DNA from: Nephrocerus scutellatus | Lineage: Eukaryota > Arthropoda > Insecta > Diptera > Pipunculidae | Assembly: GCA_947095585.1 (NCBI GenBank) | Contig: OX352761.1 | Span: 50,146,019-50,210,018, forward strand | Direction of reading: 5' to 3' | DNA length: 64,000 bases | Shown: positions 1 to 12,149 of the stretch, in pieces | Position numbering within the stretch: position 1 is the first letter of the stretch | Layout: the number at the start of each line of letters is the position of its first letter | The notes under the pieces: model-generated | The model's database searches: none | Seen by the model: only the letters and a program-made list of their open reading frames with translations | What the model was told of the DNA's origin: nothing | Translations under genes and position numbers: made by a program

Positions 1-315
1 GGAATTAACAAAAGCATTTAAATAAATAGTGATACTACGAGAATGAGATTAGATAAAGGACCAGTTGTCGCAAGCCTAAGTAATAGTATAATAATAGTGA
101 TAATGTCCAACTTGTTTTGATGGTTTTGATGACTATCGCGTATTCTGATTTCCGGTGCGTTGTCTCCGGGTATGAATTGTTAGTGAATTCATTAACCTAA
201 CTTATTTTGGTTTAGAAGCGGATTTAGTGTCATCAGTCAGCTTTTACTCTTACTTGGAGGCGTCAAGGAAGGAGAACCACCCGAGTCCCACCTTTTTACT
301 TTTGAAACATCCCCT

Positions 316-316
<1 letters not shown>

Positions 317-348
<32 letters not shown>

Positions 349-349
349 C
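317..349. repeat. (GA)n microsatellite
   Basis: About 33 bases of alternating G and A with one T interruption. Short open frames across it are low-complexity artefacts. Confidence 0.9.
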
Positions 350-426
350 GCCCAACTGAAGTTTCCCTTAGATACATTTTTTTTGATATTATCGTTAAAT
401 TTTTTTTTAGAACTTGTTTCATGAAT

Positions 427-455
427 ACATATATATATATATTTATATATATACA
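427..455. repeat. (AT)n microsatellite
   Basis: Alternating A and T with a few interruptions. Simple-sequence repeat with no other feature. Confidence 0.85.
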
Positions 456-1012
456 TAAAATTCTTTTCATATTTTTGTGATTGCCTTGAATTCCTTGAAG
501 GAAGGAAGGGTTTTGGATTGATTTTGAACGAGATCAAGTATATGAATTCGTCCCGCGTTTAAGAAAGATATAGATTTCTAGATTGATACCCTTGACTGGG
601 TCTAGACGAGTAGCTTATCTAAAGGGATACTAGATAGTAGCTACCGTTATTACTGATTTATTTTTTGTTTGTATTAATTTTTTTTAAGACAGTTTCAGAC
701 CTTGCCATCAAAGGCAAATGTACCTTTTTACTCCGAGTGTTGATAACTCGTTTTCCACTCACAGTAGTCCTGCGGTTACGATACCCGTGTAGAAAACTGA
801 CACAAACGTTTTTTTTCTTAACCACCCACTAGGTTAAGTGACACCGACTTGGACTTTAAGAATCCCTGAGTTGACCACTCCTAAGTTTTTTTGCCAAGCC
901 GTTGTTAATAGTAACAATCGGGCTAGTCATTTCAAATAAGCACTTATCATAAGATACGTTTTTTTTTCTACATACTTATTGGTTCTTTTAATATAAAATA
1001 TCATCCCTAATT

Positions 1013-2617
1013 ATGGCCGTCAGACGGAGTTTTGATGGCCCTTCTAGATCAAGGTTGTCCTCAGAAGTAATAGTACCCGAGCCGCATGAGTGCACTTTGT
1101 GCAAAATTGGAATTGACGGAAGCTCAGAGAGTGTAGTCACCCCCTGCCAACACCTGTTCCACAGATATTGCCTGGTCGAAGCATTGAAATGTCGAAAACT
1201 GTCCTCAGTGCGGGCAGCCTTGTGTTACAAATTCCTTAAAACTGTGCGTAGTGCGCCCAAATCCTAATGCGATTGAAGACAGGGCTGCAGCTGAGACCTC
1301 GAATGTCCCAAGTACCCAACTCCATTACACGTCGCAGAGGGGTCAGCGTGCTGGAAACCCCGTGGTCGTTGAAGGTTTGAGGTCAAACCCAGAAAACACC
1401 GTTATTACCGATAATCGCTCTCGACTATCCCTACCTGATAACCCAGGAAGCCAAAGTCGGAGAGAATCCGACTTGGATTCGAAAATCCAGCGAGTAGTGA
1501 GTAACTCAATCGAACAGATTCAAGGATCAATAATGCAACAAATTTCGCAAGATCTCTCCCATTTAATTAAAACAAATGTTGAACGTTGCTTAGGCAGACT
1601 AAAAATACATGGAGTCAAAGCCAGAGCGCCAACAGTGCCAGCAGCACCAGCTAACACTCCATACTTCGAATATTATCCTTGGCCACGCGATATGCCGTAA
1701 GAGAGGCGAGATCCAAATCGTCAGACCCCTTACCCACTTCGTTCTACTCAAGTAGATGTTAATACGGCCGTGAAGGTGTCAAACAAAATCAACGGCTGGC
1801 ACCTACAATTTGAAGGGTCCCCAGACGGTCTGACTATAGATAATTTTATCTATCAGGTTCAATCTCTTATTCAGCAGAGCCTAGACGGAAACTTTGGTTT
1901 GTTGCGTAAAAACGCGCATTTGTTGTTTAAGGGTAGGGCGAAAGAGTGGTTCTGGCGGTTCCATCGTTCACAACCGTTTTTCTTGTGGGATGATCTGATC
2001 GACCAACTGCGTCAGCAGTATAAGGATAGTCGGTCTGACTATGACATACGAGAGGCAATAAGAGGTCGCAAACAACGAGATAGAGAAACATTCGACGAAT
2101 ATTACGACTCCATCGTTCGACTTACTGACACTCTAAGATTCCAGATAGCTGAAGTAGATTTTGTAGAGATGTTGATAAAGAATCTCCGATCCGATGTAAG
2201 GCACGAAATCCTCCATCTAGACATAACATCGATCGCTATGCTGCGCAAGGTAGTCCAGAGGCGTGAACGCTTCTTGAACGATGTTAGCTGGAACCTCCCA
2301 ACCATGAGACCAGCGTACCCGCGTCTCAAATTGCTGAGTAATTACGACCGCTGGTGGAAGATCCTGTCAGACCGAAAGAGCCCGCACAGCCAAATCCGTT
2401 TGCGTCCGCTGGCTTAAGAAATCAAGCCCCGTCCAAATTAATTTGTTGGAATTGTCAGCACGAAGGCCAAAGGTTCGACATGTGCTTGGAGCCGCGCCGA
2501 GTGTTCTGCTATGGGTGTGGAGCGGCGGAACAATACAAACCAACTTTTCCCAAATGCAACAATCAGGAAAACTGGAGGAGGGGTGTGAACAGGAACCCCA
2601 GTTCACGCCCACAATAA
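1013..2617 (+). pseudogene. gag: Gag of Ty3/gypsy element 1, with an N-terminal RING-H2 finger (broken)
   Basis: Structural capsid and nucleocapsid gene of a Ty3/gypsy retrotransposon. The start at 1013 encodes MAVRRSFDG, followed within 30 residues by a cross-brace zinc finger: CTLC, then C-x-H-x2-H-x2-C (CQHLFHRYC), then a final CPQC at 1200-1211. The last pair lies one frame over, so a frameshift falls inside the finger. The middle (1251-2330) encodes a retrotransposon Gag core with the typical FKGRAKEWFWRF and AIRGRKQRDRETFDEYY segments. It is interrupted by a premature TAA at 1698-1700 and a shift near 2330. The C-terminus (2440-2570) has two CCHC-like knuckles beginning CWNC and CYGC. 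Pol follows at once. Non-functional as written. Confidence 0.8.
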
Positions 2618-4141
2618 ATTGTAATATTACTCGGACACCCAACCCTATCAGATTAAACCCACTATCAGCCACCACGGTAATTATCAAAGAACGAAAAGGC
2701 CCCGACATGAGCAGATTACCCGACAAAACTGTGAAGTCCTTGCACCCCATCAGACCTTACCACTTACGCGTCACTGAATACAACCGGACCCGAGCAAACA
2801 TTTTCAACGCAGTTGCAGCCCTAGCAAAACCAAGACCGAGTCGATCCGCCCAACGAATGGCACTCTTCTGGAAACGGGTAAAGGAAAGTCGCAGCCTAGT
2901 AATGAGCACTATGTTGGCAAAACCCAATGACACCAGACCTTACGCTTCCGTAACCTTAATGGGTGAACAACTAGTGGGATTACTTGACAGTGGCGCTTCA
3001 ATAAGTTGCGTGGGCGGGTCATTGGCTGCACGCGTCCTAAGCAACGAAGTTAAGTTGAAACGTTTTGTCTCGCCAACTAACTAAAACAGCAGACGGACAC
3101 GTGCAAAAGTCTTTGGTTTTTTTGGTTCTGACATAGAATTTAAGGGTAACTCTAATCGTCTAACTTTATACGTGGTCCCTTCACTGGCCCAGAACCTTTA
3201 TATGGGCGTTGACTTTTGGAAGTTCTTCGACTTAGCGCCCGAAATTGTCTCAGAAGTAGTGATAGATAATACTGACAACTTAATATCAAATTCCCATGAT
3301 CTGACAGTCTCACAGATAAACAGTCTCGAAGCCGTAAAGGCCTCGGAAAGACGACCTTGGTGGAACATGTCATTGATACCAATGACTATAAAGCCATTAA
3401 ACAACGACATTACCCTGTTTCCCCGGCGATTGAAAAGCTGATTTTCGAGGAGTTAGATCGAATGCTAAAACTCGGAGTGATCGAGGAGTCGAAAAGTTCG
3501 TGGAGTTCGCCGGTGGTGTTAGTCCACAAGCCCGGAAAGGTTAGGCTATGCCTTGACTCCCGGAAGCTTAATGCTGTGACGGTAACCGATGCCTATCCAC
3601 TCCCACACATCCAAGGGATCCTGAGCCGTATTCCCCGGGTCGAATTCATTTCGAGCTTAGACTTAAAAGACGCCTTTTGGCAAATACCGTTGGAAATTAG
3701 TTCAAGGGGAAAAACTGCCTTTGCTGTCCCCAAGCGGCCGCTCTATCAGTTCACGGTCATGCCATTCGGGTTGTGTAACGCACCCCAAACCATGTGCCGA
3801 CTGATGGACAAGGTAATCCCCGCGGAACTCCACGGTAAGGTATTCGTCTACTTCGACGATTTATTGGTAGTAACCGATGATTTCGACAGTCACTTGCGCA
3901 TACTCCGAGAAGTCGCGAAACACATCAAGCGCGCTGGGTTAACACTGAATGTTTCGAAGAGTAAATTCTGAGGTTCGTTACCTTGGACACATTATTGGCA
4001 AGGGGGGTTTGAGAACTGATCCTGAGAAAGTCCGATCTATTGTAGATTATCCAGTTCCTAAGACGGTGGTACCGAAAATTCATCTCTAATTTTGCCTCAC
4101 TATGTACACCTTTAACAGACTTATTAAAAAAGGCGAAGGGA
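2618..4141 (+). pseudogene. pol: Protease and reverse transcriptase of Ty3/gypsy element 1 (broken)
   Basis: Aspartic protease and reverse transcriptase part of the polyprotein. The protease active site LLDSGASISC lies near 2980-3010. A stop at 3082 and a shift lead into the protease tail (VPSLAQNLYMGVDFW, about 3175-3220). RT runs 3357-3971 with the expected blocks: SSWSSPVVLVHKPGKVRLC, LDLKDAFWQIPL, VMPFGLCNAPQTM and the catalytic YFDD near 3850. YFDD is less common than YIDD, YLDD or YVDD in this family. After 3971 the frame shifts and there is a deletion near 4068-4072 between the thumb and the connection, so the motif normally found before YRKFI is missing. Confidence 0.85.
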
Positions 4142-5864
4142 TTGCAGTGGAACAGCGAGGCCCAAGGGACTTTCGAAGCCTTGAAAGTTAAGCTCACATC
4201 TTCGCCTGTCCTATACACCCCCGATTTTTCAAGGCCTTTCATGATACAGTGTGACGCTAGTCAGTCAGGCGTTGGTAGTGTACTGGTACAGACCCTTGAC
4301 GATGGCTCTGAAATCCCAATAGCCTACTGGTCACAAAAGCTCAACAAGGCACAGCGCAATTACAGTGTCACGGAACAGGAGTGCCTGGCCGCCGTACTTA
4401 GCGTAAAACACTTTCGGCCTTTCATAGAGGGTCTAGACTTTACTGTGATTACAGACCACGCTTCACTGCAATGGCTCATGCGTCAGCCGGATTTGAGTGG
4501 CAGAATAGGTAGGTGGGCGCTAAAGCTGCAGGAATTTCACTTCACTATCCAACACCGAAAGGGGTCAGAAAATAAGGTGCCAGATGCCTTATCTAGGGTC
4601 CATGGGAGTGACGTCGCGGCGCTAGAGATATTGTGTCCCGAGATTGATTTGTCCTCGGTGGAGTTCTCCTCCGCCGAATATGAAGAGTTGAAACAGCGAG
4701 TAAAATCGAATAGCGGCCGTCTACCAGACCTGGTCGTAATAGATCGATATCTTTATAAGCGCACGGAATTTTACCGGGGAGACGATATACAGGAGCAAAC
4801 CGCCTGGAAACTCTGGGTCCCCACGGGTCTCACCAAGCAAGTCATAGAACGAGCACATGCTCTGACTTCAGCAAATGGTGGTATTAACAAAACCTATCAA
4901 AGGCTCAAGAAAAGTTTCTTTTGGCCACGCATGTTTGCTGAAGTACGCGACTATGTCGCAAATTGTGTGACTTGCAAAACCACCAAGCACCCTAACGTGT
5001 CTTTAAAACCGGTCATGGTAACGACGACAGAATGTCTCTTTAAGGCCGTTCCAACGGCTATACATGGACCTGATTGGACCCTTTCCCCGGTCCAAGTCTG
5101 GGCATATAGGAATATTAATTATTTTAGATCATTTCACGAAGTTTCACTACCTATTGCCTCTGAAGAGGTTGGTCGCTAAGCCCATTGTGGAATATCTCCG
5201 AAGTCACATATTCCCCACTTTCGGAGGACCTGAAACAGTCGTAACGGACAATGGCGTACAATTTAAAAGTAAAGAATTTAACCAACTCTTGACTGTTTAC
5301 GATGTTACTCATACCTATACCGCGCTATACTCACCTCAGGTAAATGCCTCGGAAAGAGTGAACCGATCCCTGATAGCTGCGATACGTACTCATCTAAAGG
5401 ACGACCAAACGGGTTGGGACGTTAAACTCGGACATATCTCTTGCTCGCTGCGGAGCTCGATACACACTTCTACGGGTTTTACCCCGTATTTTTTAACCTT
5501 CGGACAGAACATGATCACGCACGGAAAAGACTACGAATTGCTGCGTCAGTTGGAATTGTTGGAGCCCTCAGATACTCGTATCTCTCGCGAGGACGGGTTG
5601 GCCCAGGCACGCGGAAATGCAAAGAGAAATATGAAAAGCGCGTATGAGGTGAATGAGCGCATTTACAACACCCGGAAGAAGCCAATTAACTTTAAAGTGG
5701 GGCAAGAAGTGTACAGACGAAACTTTGCACAAAGTGATTGGCGGAAAGGATTTAACGCCAAACTCGCGCCTACCCTACTAAAGAAAAGTTAGGGAGTAGC
5801 TATGCTTGAAGATCCTCAAGGGAAACAGCTAGGAATGTTTCACGCCAAGGACATAAAGCAGTAA
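4142..5864 (+). pseudogene. pol: RNase H and integrase of Ty3/gypsy element 1 (broken)
   Basis: The RNase H domain starts with IQCDASQSGVGSVL (about 4236-4280) and continues through VTEQECLAAV, ITDHASLQWLM and VPDALSR. An HHCC-type linker with CVTC follows near 4960-4980. Just after 5050 the frame shifts, and the integrase core continues with MDLIGPFPRSKSGH, VVTDNGVQFKSKEF and the Glu-bearing NASERVNRSL, giving a D,D,E arrangement. The C-terminus includes MLEDPQGKQLGMFHAKDIKQ and ends at a TAA at 5862-5864 after another shift near 5790. At least four lesions across gag and pol mark an old inactive copy. Confidence 0.85.
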
Positions 5865-6369
5865 GACCGGAGCTGTGGTTTAGCCGCCTGTTCTCAGCCT
5901 TTCGGTGTCTTTAAGGTAAATCCCCCGTAAAGCCTGTTTTGTGGTGGCAACCGTCCAGAATAGGCACCCAATATTCTGAAATCGAAGCGTATAATATACC
6001 AATAATAGCTGCGCAGAGAATTCGGCTTTCTCCATACGACATAGAAATGACCAAAAGCAAACCAATGGAAAAATTGCACAGTTTGTTAGCAAAACTTCCA
6101 ATGATGGGAATTTTTGCCTTTGAATTCTGCTAATACGAATAAATACCGATTGCTATTTAATATTGCTCTCTTTTTTTTGACTGGTGGGCCTACACATTAG
6201 CACATGGCTATACGATGTGGTGGCAGTGTAACGACACTGGGTTGCATTCAACAACAACCACAAGAAAAAAAAAAACAAAAAAAGAGAGAGTTCGGCCGGC
6301 CGCAATGAAGCTGATGGGTGCATCAGTTAGGTACGACAGATGGGGAGTAGAAAATTTGAGGTCAGTTTG
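5865..6369. other. Flank between gypsy element 1 and the satellite
   Basis: About 500 bp downstream of pol. It probably contains the 3' untranslated part or LTR of gypsy element 1, but no second LTR copy is recognisable in the window. An A-rich and purine run lies near 6266-6290. No gene seen. Confidence 0.4.
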
Positions 6370-7736
6370 TCTGTATTAATTGTGCAAAGCGGTCATATTT
6401 TCGTTAGTGGCAATCACAATTGTTAAATTCGTGCGACCATCTTGCTTTTTGTTCAATAGGAAAATTATAATTGAATTTAAATTGCTATTAAAAATTCCAA
6501 GTGTTAAAAATATGAGGATAGGCCGAAAAGGCCCAATGTCGAACTATTCTTCAATAAAATTATTAATATCGCTAAAAAAAATTAAAATCTTGTTGCGACG
6601 CCATTACTAAATGTGCGTGATAGATTGTTCCAGAACAGGCAGTTGGGGTGTATTAATTGTGCAAAGCGGTCATATTTTCGTTAGTGGCAATCACATTTGT
6701 TAAATTCGTGCGACCATCTTTAATACGAAAATTATAATTGAATTTAAATTGCTATTAAAAAATTCCAAGTGTTAAAAATATGAGGATAGGCCGAAAAGGG
6801 CCAACGTCGAACTTATTCTTAAATAAAATTGTAAATATCGCTAAAACAAAAAATTAAAATTTTGTTGCGACGCCATTACTAAATGTGCGTGATAGATTGT
6901 TCCAGAACAGGCAGTTGGTCTGTATTAATTGTGCAAAGCGGTCATATTTTCGTTAGTGGCAATCACATTTGTTAAATTCGTGCGACCATCTTGCTTTTTG
7001 TTCAATACGAAAATTATAATTGAATTTAAATTGCTATTAAAAATTCCAAGTGTTAAAAATATGAGGATAGGCCGAAAAGGCCCAAAGTCGAACTATTCTT
7101 CAATAAAATTATTAATATCGCTAAAACAAAAATTAAAATTTTGTTGATTGTTCCAGAACAGGCAGTTGGTCTGTATTAATTGTGCAAAGCGGTCATATTT
7201 TCGTTAGTGGCAATCACATTTGTTAAATTCGTGCGACCATCTTGCTTTTTGTTCAATACGAAAATTATAATTGAATTTAAATTGCTTTAAAAAAATCCGA
7301 GTGTTAAAAATATGAGGATAGGCCGAAAAGGGCCAACGTTGAACTTATTCTTAAATAAAATTATAATTATCGCTAAAACAAAAATTAAAATTTTGTTGCG
7401 ACGCCATTACTAAATGTGCGTGATAGATTGTTCCAGAACAGGCAGTTGGTCTGTATTAATTGTGCAAAGCGGTCATATTTTCGTTTGTGGCAATCACATT
7501 TGTTAAATTCGTGCGACCATCTTGCTTTTTTGTTCAATACGAAAATTATAATTGAATTTAAATTGCTATAAAAAATTCCAAGTGTTCAAAATAAGAGGAT
7601 AGGCCGAAAAGGACCAACGTCGAACTTATTCTTAAATAAAATTATTAATATAGCTAAAAAAAAAATTAAAATTTTGTTGCGACGCCATTTCGGAAAGGTG
7701 CATAATAGATTGTTCCAGAACAAGTGTAGTTGGTCG
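6370..7736 (+). repeat. Satellite array, five copies of a ~275-bp unit
   Basis: Units begin with a conserved TATTAATTGTGCAAAGCGG block at about 6374, 6650, 6922, 7173 and 7453. Spacings are 278, 271, 251, 280 and then about 286 to a diverged sixth start near 7737. The third unit lacks ~25 bp at its end. Every unit carries GATAGGCCGAAAAGG and most end with TTCCAGAACAGGCAGTTGG. The small open frames inside are identical between units because the DNA repeats, so they are not genes. Confidence 0.95.
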
Positions 7737-9323
7737 GTATTCATTGTGCGCGTTTGCTTATAAGTGGCGTCCCTTCGAAAAGGAAAGATGGCGTCCAACC
7801 TTTAAAGCCTGAAAAATGTTTGAATGAATTCTCAATTGGAAATTAAGAAAGTTATTTTACCGTGGGGAAAATTGATTAATTTTAACATAAATTCTGCTGA
7901 AATAATTACTCGCGATTTTTATCACCACACTTCTTTCTTTGGACCTAATACCTCGTGAGGGTTCACATATAAGTGGCGTCCCTTCAAAAAAGAAGATGGC
8001 GTCCCACCTTTAAGCCCTGCAAAGAACAATGGCAGACCCTACGGTACATTACCTAAGGATCTGCAGAGTGGTGCGGATAAAACTGTAAAACAAACAAAAA
8101 AACAAACGAGACTTTTCTTTGATGAGCACACCTTTGAAATCTGGTAGAAAGTTGCTTGATGAAAGGGGGGGGGCTTGTCCAAAGTACGAGCAATTACATG
8201 CCTGGGGAAGGACCCGAAGACCTCTCATCTTTACCAGGATCCTATGACTTTTCCGCAACAAACTCTTCGTAGTTGTTTTTTTCCCCCCTTTATTTTGTCA
8301 AGATATCCCAGTCTCAATTCTTAACTTCTGACGGTGAACGGAAGTAGCGATCCGCGCGGTTGATCATATACCTTTTTATTTTTCCCTCTAATCAAAAGTT
8401 TGTTTCAGCAGCTATAGGAGTTTGGAATCGACAGCGCTGCCGACGATAAATATTCCTGACTGCAAGAAAATAACTTAATCCAAATTTTTTTTACCTGGAT
8501 TTGTTTATTGAGCCAGTAGTGGCTCGTGTTTCTAAAGTCGTTATATCCCTTCACCGGAATTATTTCATTTATTATATAGTTTCCTGTATCTAGTTTATAT
8601 CTCCGTAATTGTAGCTAGGCAATTAAAACATAAATCGAGGAATCTTTAACTTTGGTTTCAGCACTTTATGTTCGCAACCAATTTAGTTCAATATTCCTAC
8701 GTTTTATGCCTATATATATATTTACAAATTGTTTGCTTGATAATAATTGTTAAAACATGATTTATACCTTTTGATACTTGATGCTTTTGATACCTTATAA
8801 CTTTGGATACTTACCCGTTAAGAAATGTTAGAAGGGAACGAACCCTCAGTTTCTTTTAAAGAAAAAAAAGCAATCTTGGTTAATTTGTTGGTTTAAAATA
8901 CTTACATTTTATCATATTTCTTTTCCTTCTCTCATTCATTAAATCTACTTTAATACTTAGATTTATAATTGTTCAGTTAATGATTATTGTTAATGATTCA
9001 TACCTTTTGATACTTGATACCTTATAACTTTGGATACTCAACCTTAAAGAAATGTTAGAAGGGAACGAATCCACAGTTTCTTTTAACAAGCAATCTTGAT
9101 TAATTTGTTTTAACTAACTACCTAATTTATTGATAATGTCTTTAAGCTGTAACTCATGAGTAAGAAATAAGTTTGGAATATAAAGTTAAGGAAAAATGAA
9201 ACCTTCTGTATTTAATTTGCAAAAAAAAGGACTATTAAAAGGGCGTCTCTAATGACTTCTGTTTAGGAATATTGGCGGCATCCTCTCTCTCTCTGTCCAT
9301 TCTCTCCTAGCCATTAATGGTTC
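7737..9323. other. Non-coding repetitive flank with two direct-repeat pairs
   Basis: No gene seen. One repeat pair (near 7758-7802 and 7968-8012) shares the block ATAAGTGGCGTCCCTTC followed by ATGGCGTCC. A second pair (8755-8895 and 8982-9105, offset 227 bp) shares ACCTTATAACTTTGGATACT and AAATGTTAGAAGGGAACGAA. A G run lies at 8165-8173. These may be parts of an unrecognised LTR or a degraded DNA element. Confidence 0.5.
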
Positions 9324-9770
9324 ATGGACCTGTGCCCGAGCGGCGGTTGGTCTCTCGAGCTTCGGCGTTGGCAAACTAGGTGGAAACGAGCTTTTCCAAT
9401 GGATACAATTTTCGTTCTCTTTGCGGGTTTATCCTTCAGCTACCCCTACCAGTTTCATTCCTTTTCTTCCCCTATCATTCTTCCTCACCTCTCGTCTTTC
9501 TTATTTTCCCCTTCCCTTATGTGCACGTAATAATTTTTATGGTGAAGTTAGCGGATTAACGGAAGTGCAAGAACCCACCCATTTCGGCGAGCTAGGCCTG
9601 AGCAAAGAGGCAAGACGTGCACTCCGCACTGTTCCATTCACCGCAGGACATCAGATCCACTCCGACGAATCATTCGGAAGCATCTGTTTCCAAGTCAAAT
9701 CAAAAGTTAAAACTTTGATGGATCTAACTGATTGACATTAACTGAGATTGAAAACGACCCGCTTCATTAC
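9324..9770. other. Unassigned stretch with a weak reading frame
   Basis: A frame from 9421 to 9735 encodes about 104 residues, with a pyrimidine-rich hydrophobic start and a charged end (FGELGLSKEARRALR). I recognise no domain, and upstream (CT)n sequence makes the early part low complexity. It could be a leftover transposon frame. No function assigned. Confidence 0.3.
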
Positions 9771-10843
9771 AAGAACTGCTTCCCGATGATTTGGGAAAGA
9801 GATTTAAGTTTTCTAACTGGATCAAATATTTTCACAATCTTCATACATGGGCTGCGGAGTAGCCATACAGAAGGAGAAAGTCATCATTTCAACACAGCAT
9901 AACAAGGTGGGGACTACACAATAGAGAAGAATTTAACCCAATGCTGTCTTCTGTCCTCTAAGGGTAATTAAAACCCCAAACCTTTATCCATGAATGGATC
10001 CTGCATCAAAGAAACTGAAAAACGCGCAAGAATCGGTATGTGCGTCAACAACAAGCTTTGTTGGAATGACCACATATTCGCCATCGCTAAGAATGCTGCG
10101 AAATGTTTAAATTTTCTTAAAAGTTGCAAGATGTACTTCACTCCTTCAGATCTGGCTTCTATTTACAAGGCATATATACGCCCTAAACTTGAATACAACT
10201 GTATTGTCTGGGCAGGTGCTCCCAAGACCACATTGCATATATTCGACAGAATTCAGAACCGCACGATTAAACTTATTGGCGACGTAAATATACCGAAAAC
10301 AATCGAATCGCTTGAACATCGTAGAAATGTTTCCTGATTGTCACTGTTTTATCGCTTTTTCCATAAGCGATGTTCAAAAGAAATATCCAGATGCATCCCG
10401 CCCATCCTGTAACCCCACCGAAATACCCGTTCCTCAACTCCAGCTCACGGGTCCACCATTAGACCTATCTTCGGATGTACCAACCAATTTAGAGATTCCT
10501 TCTTTAGCCGCACAATAGTTATGTGGAATGAATTGCCCGACTCTGTGTTTTCGCATTTGTATGATCTGCAGTTATATAAGACACACGTGCATAGACATCT
10601 CACCTCACTGATCCTCTCCTTAATTTCCGAACGCCCACGCGGTGCTAAGCATTATAAGGGTGCGAACCCCTTGAGCATGTGTACATTATAAATAAAATTA
10701 AAAAATCAGCGTCAAAATGGGACAAGTCAAATTGAAAACAAGTTAATCGGCCCCTTCAAACTACCACCCAGGCTGAATTGTACAAACTATCTGGAGTTTT
10801 TGTGAAATTATTAACCAGAACTATTGGAGGACATTCCACAAAA
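9771..10843 (+). mobile_element. LINE 3'-end fragment (family LINE-3) plus flank, copy 1 of a direct repeat
   Basis: C-terminal end of a non-LTR retrotransposon ORF2. The region 9990-10337 encodes KLCWNDHIFAIAKNAAKC, IYKAYIRPKLEYNC, FDRIQNRTIKLIGD and LEHRRNVS, which is the post-RT segment seen in Jockey-superfamily LINEs. The rest of the tail continues in other frames to about 10600, and an A-rich 3' end follows near 10680-10710. The reverse-transcriptase catalytic part is absent, as expected of 5'-truncated insertions. The whole block from about 9771 to 10843 recurs at 26190-27219 in the same orientation. Homologous tails also lie antisense at 52.4, 54.5 and 57 kb. Confidence 0.8.
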
Positions 10844-11099
10844 GGATGGTGCCCAGCCCACTATGATTGAGAAGTTAAGAATTGGCTAAATGAAGAGTAC
10901 AGTAATCGTTGGATATAAACAAATGAACTAGTTCACTGCCTTGCAAGATCTCCTGAGCTTACAGTATTGGATTTTTTGTATGGGGAAGAATAAAAGAACT
11001 TGTTTATTCAACCGAACTACAACTCTAAGTGAATTAGAGGAGCGTATTCTCGAAGTGTCATTAAAAGTGAGGCAGCAGATCCTTTTACCTGCTGCAGGT
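10844..11099. other. Unassigned spacer
   Basis: Continues past the point where the copy at 27219 diverges into copia sequence. A frame near 10941-11168 shows no recognisable motif. Nothing else seen. Confidence 0.3.
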
Positions 11100-11540
11100 T
11101 TTCCCAATTATCATAAAATCTATACGTTTTTCCACAAACTTGTTGTTGATTTTTATTTTTATTACTGATACGTTCATAAGGAAAAAGTAATAAAACGTTA
11201 TGTTTATTCACATTTTCTGGAGAAAATTAAAGTAAAAAATTAGCATGGGCAAGAAAATTGGAACAGGCATTGAAGTTGGATATCGGAAGACTCAAATAAG
11301 ATATTAACTTTATTTAAACGCAGTTACAAAGGCCAGTATTTCTCCTAAATATAAAAATAAACGAAGTTCCTACGGTTAGTATTAACAGAGCAATTTCCAT
11401 TAACAGGGGTCAGGTTACACCAAACTAAGCTTTTTCTTAAATCCCCGATAAATGATGTCAACATTGGAGATAGACCTTTACTGTAGAACGATTTTTTTCT
11501 TAGAATATACCCATAAATCATTTCTCAAATTATCATAATG
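11100..11540 (+). repeat. ~430-bp repeat, inverted copy at 25.70-26.13 kb
   Basis: Reverse-complement matches to 25700-26130 include the segment around TTTTTCCACAAACTTGTTGT, the AAAACGTTAT segment, the GAAGTTGGATATCGGAAGA block and the AAATCCCCGATAAAT block. The copies are diverged but collinear in inverse order. No coding content is evident. The repeat could be a non-autonomous DNA element or an LTR. Its paralogue also adjoins a copy of the LINE-3 direct repeat. Confidence 0.75.
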
Positions 11541-12149
11541 GCATGATTCCTTGGTTAATTTCGTGAAAAAAATCATATGGGAGGGGGTTCTGCGGTGTAC
11601 GTAGCGTTTAAATGCGAAGAGACGTACTTTTGACCTTACATGACTTCACACCCTATATCTCTTGATCGCTTCCAGATACAAGGTTACTATTAATCTTTTT
11701 TGAAAAAAAAGTACATTTTTAAGATCATTATTTAAGCCATACCGACATGAAGGTCGTCAAAACCAAAATTTTATTTTTAATAATTGAATTTACAAACACG
11801 ACTAATTCGAGAAATGCTATCGGATACATTTTTTTGACAAATGCAGTATTAAAGCCTATTCAATATACTACAAATCCATGACAAAATATTTGTACATTCA
11901 GTCAAAAAGAGCGAGATAGTACTGGTTGTGTTACTACTATTACGTATAAGAAGAGTTGCATGACGTCTCAGTGTTCCCGTAGCAATAGTGCACGTGGAAC
12001 GGATGCACCCTTGCCAGTTCACTCCAGTGCATAATCTGCTTCAATAGGACATTCCAAGAAGGACCTAATTTTGTGAGTCGGTGAATAGAGTTACATCAAA
12101 AGGACCTTAAACTTCCACGTCCTTCCAACTTTTCTTGAGTCGGAAAATC
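11541..12149. other. Unassigned repetitive-looking stretch
   Basis: No gene or RNA motif recognised. It includes a GC-richer block near 11580-11660 followed by AT-rich sequence. It probably belongs to a transposable element, but no diagnostic motif supports that. Confidence 0.3.

Larger units (their letters stand above)
1..1012 (+). other. Upstream flank or leader of the first Ty3/gypsy element
   Basis: Non-coding, AT-rich sequence before the first Gag reading frame. It holds a purine (GA) microsatellite and an AT microsatellite, listed separately. No stretch here matches the sequence downstream of the pol gene (5.87-6.37 kb), so I cannot define an LTR pair. It may contain an old 5' LTR and leader, but no primer-binding site is obvious. 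No host gene is visible. Confidence 0.4.

Noticed and set aside
6380..7147. Two similar ~75-residue frames starting MCKAVIFSLVAIT
   Set aside because: They are the satellite unit translated; later units break the frame.
9421..9735. Possible small host gene of 104 residues
   Set aside because: Low-complexity start, no recognisable domain, no splice or promoter evidence, and surrounded by repeats; left unassigned.
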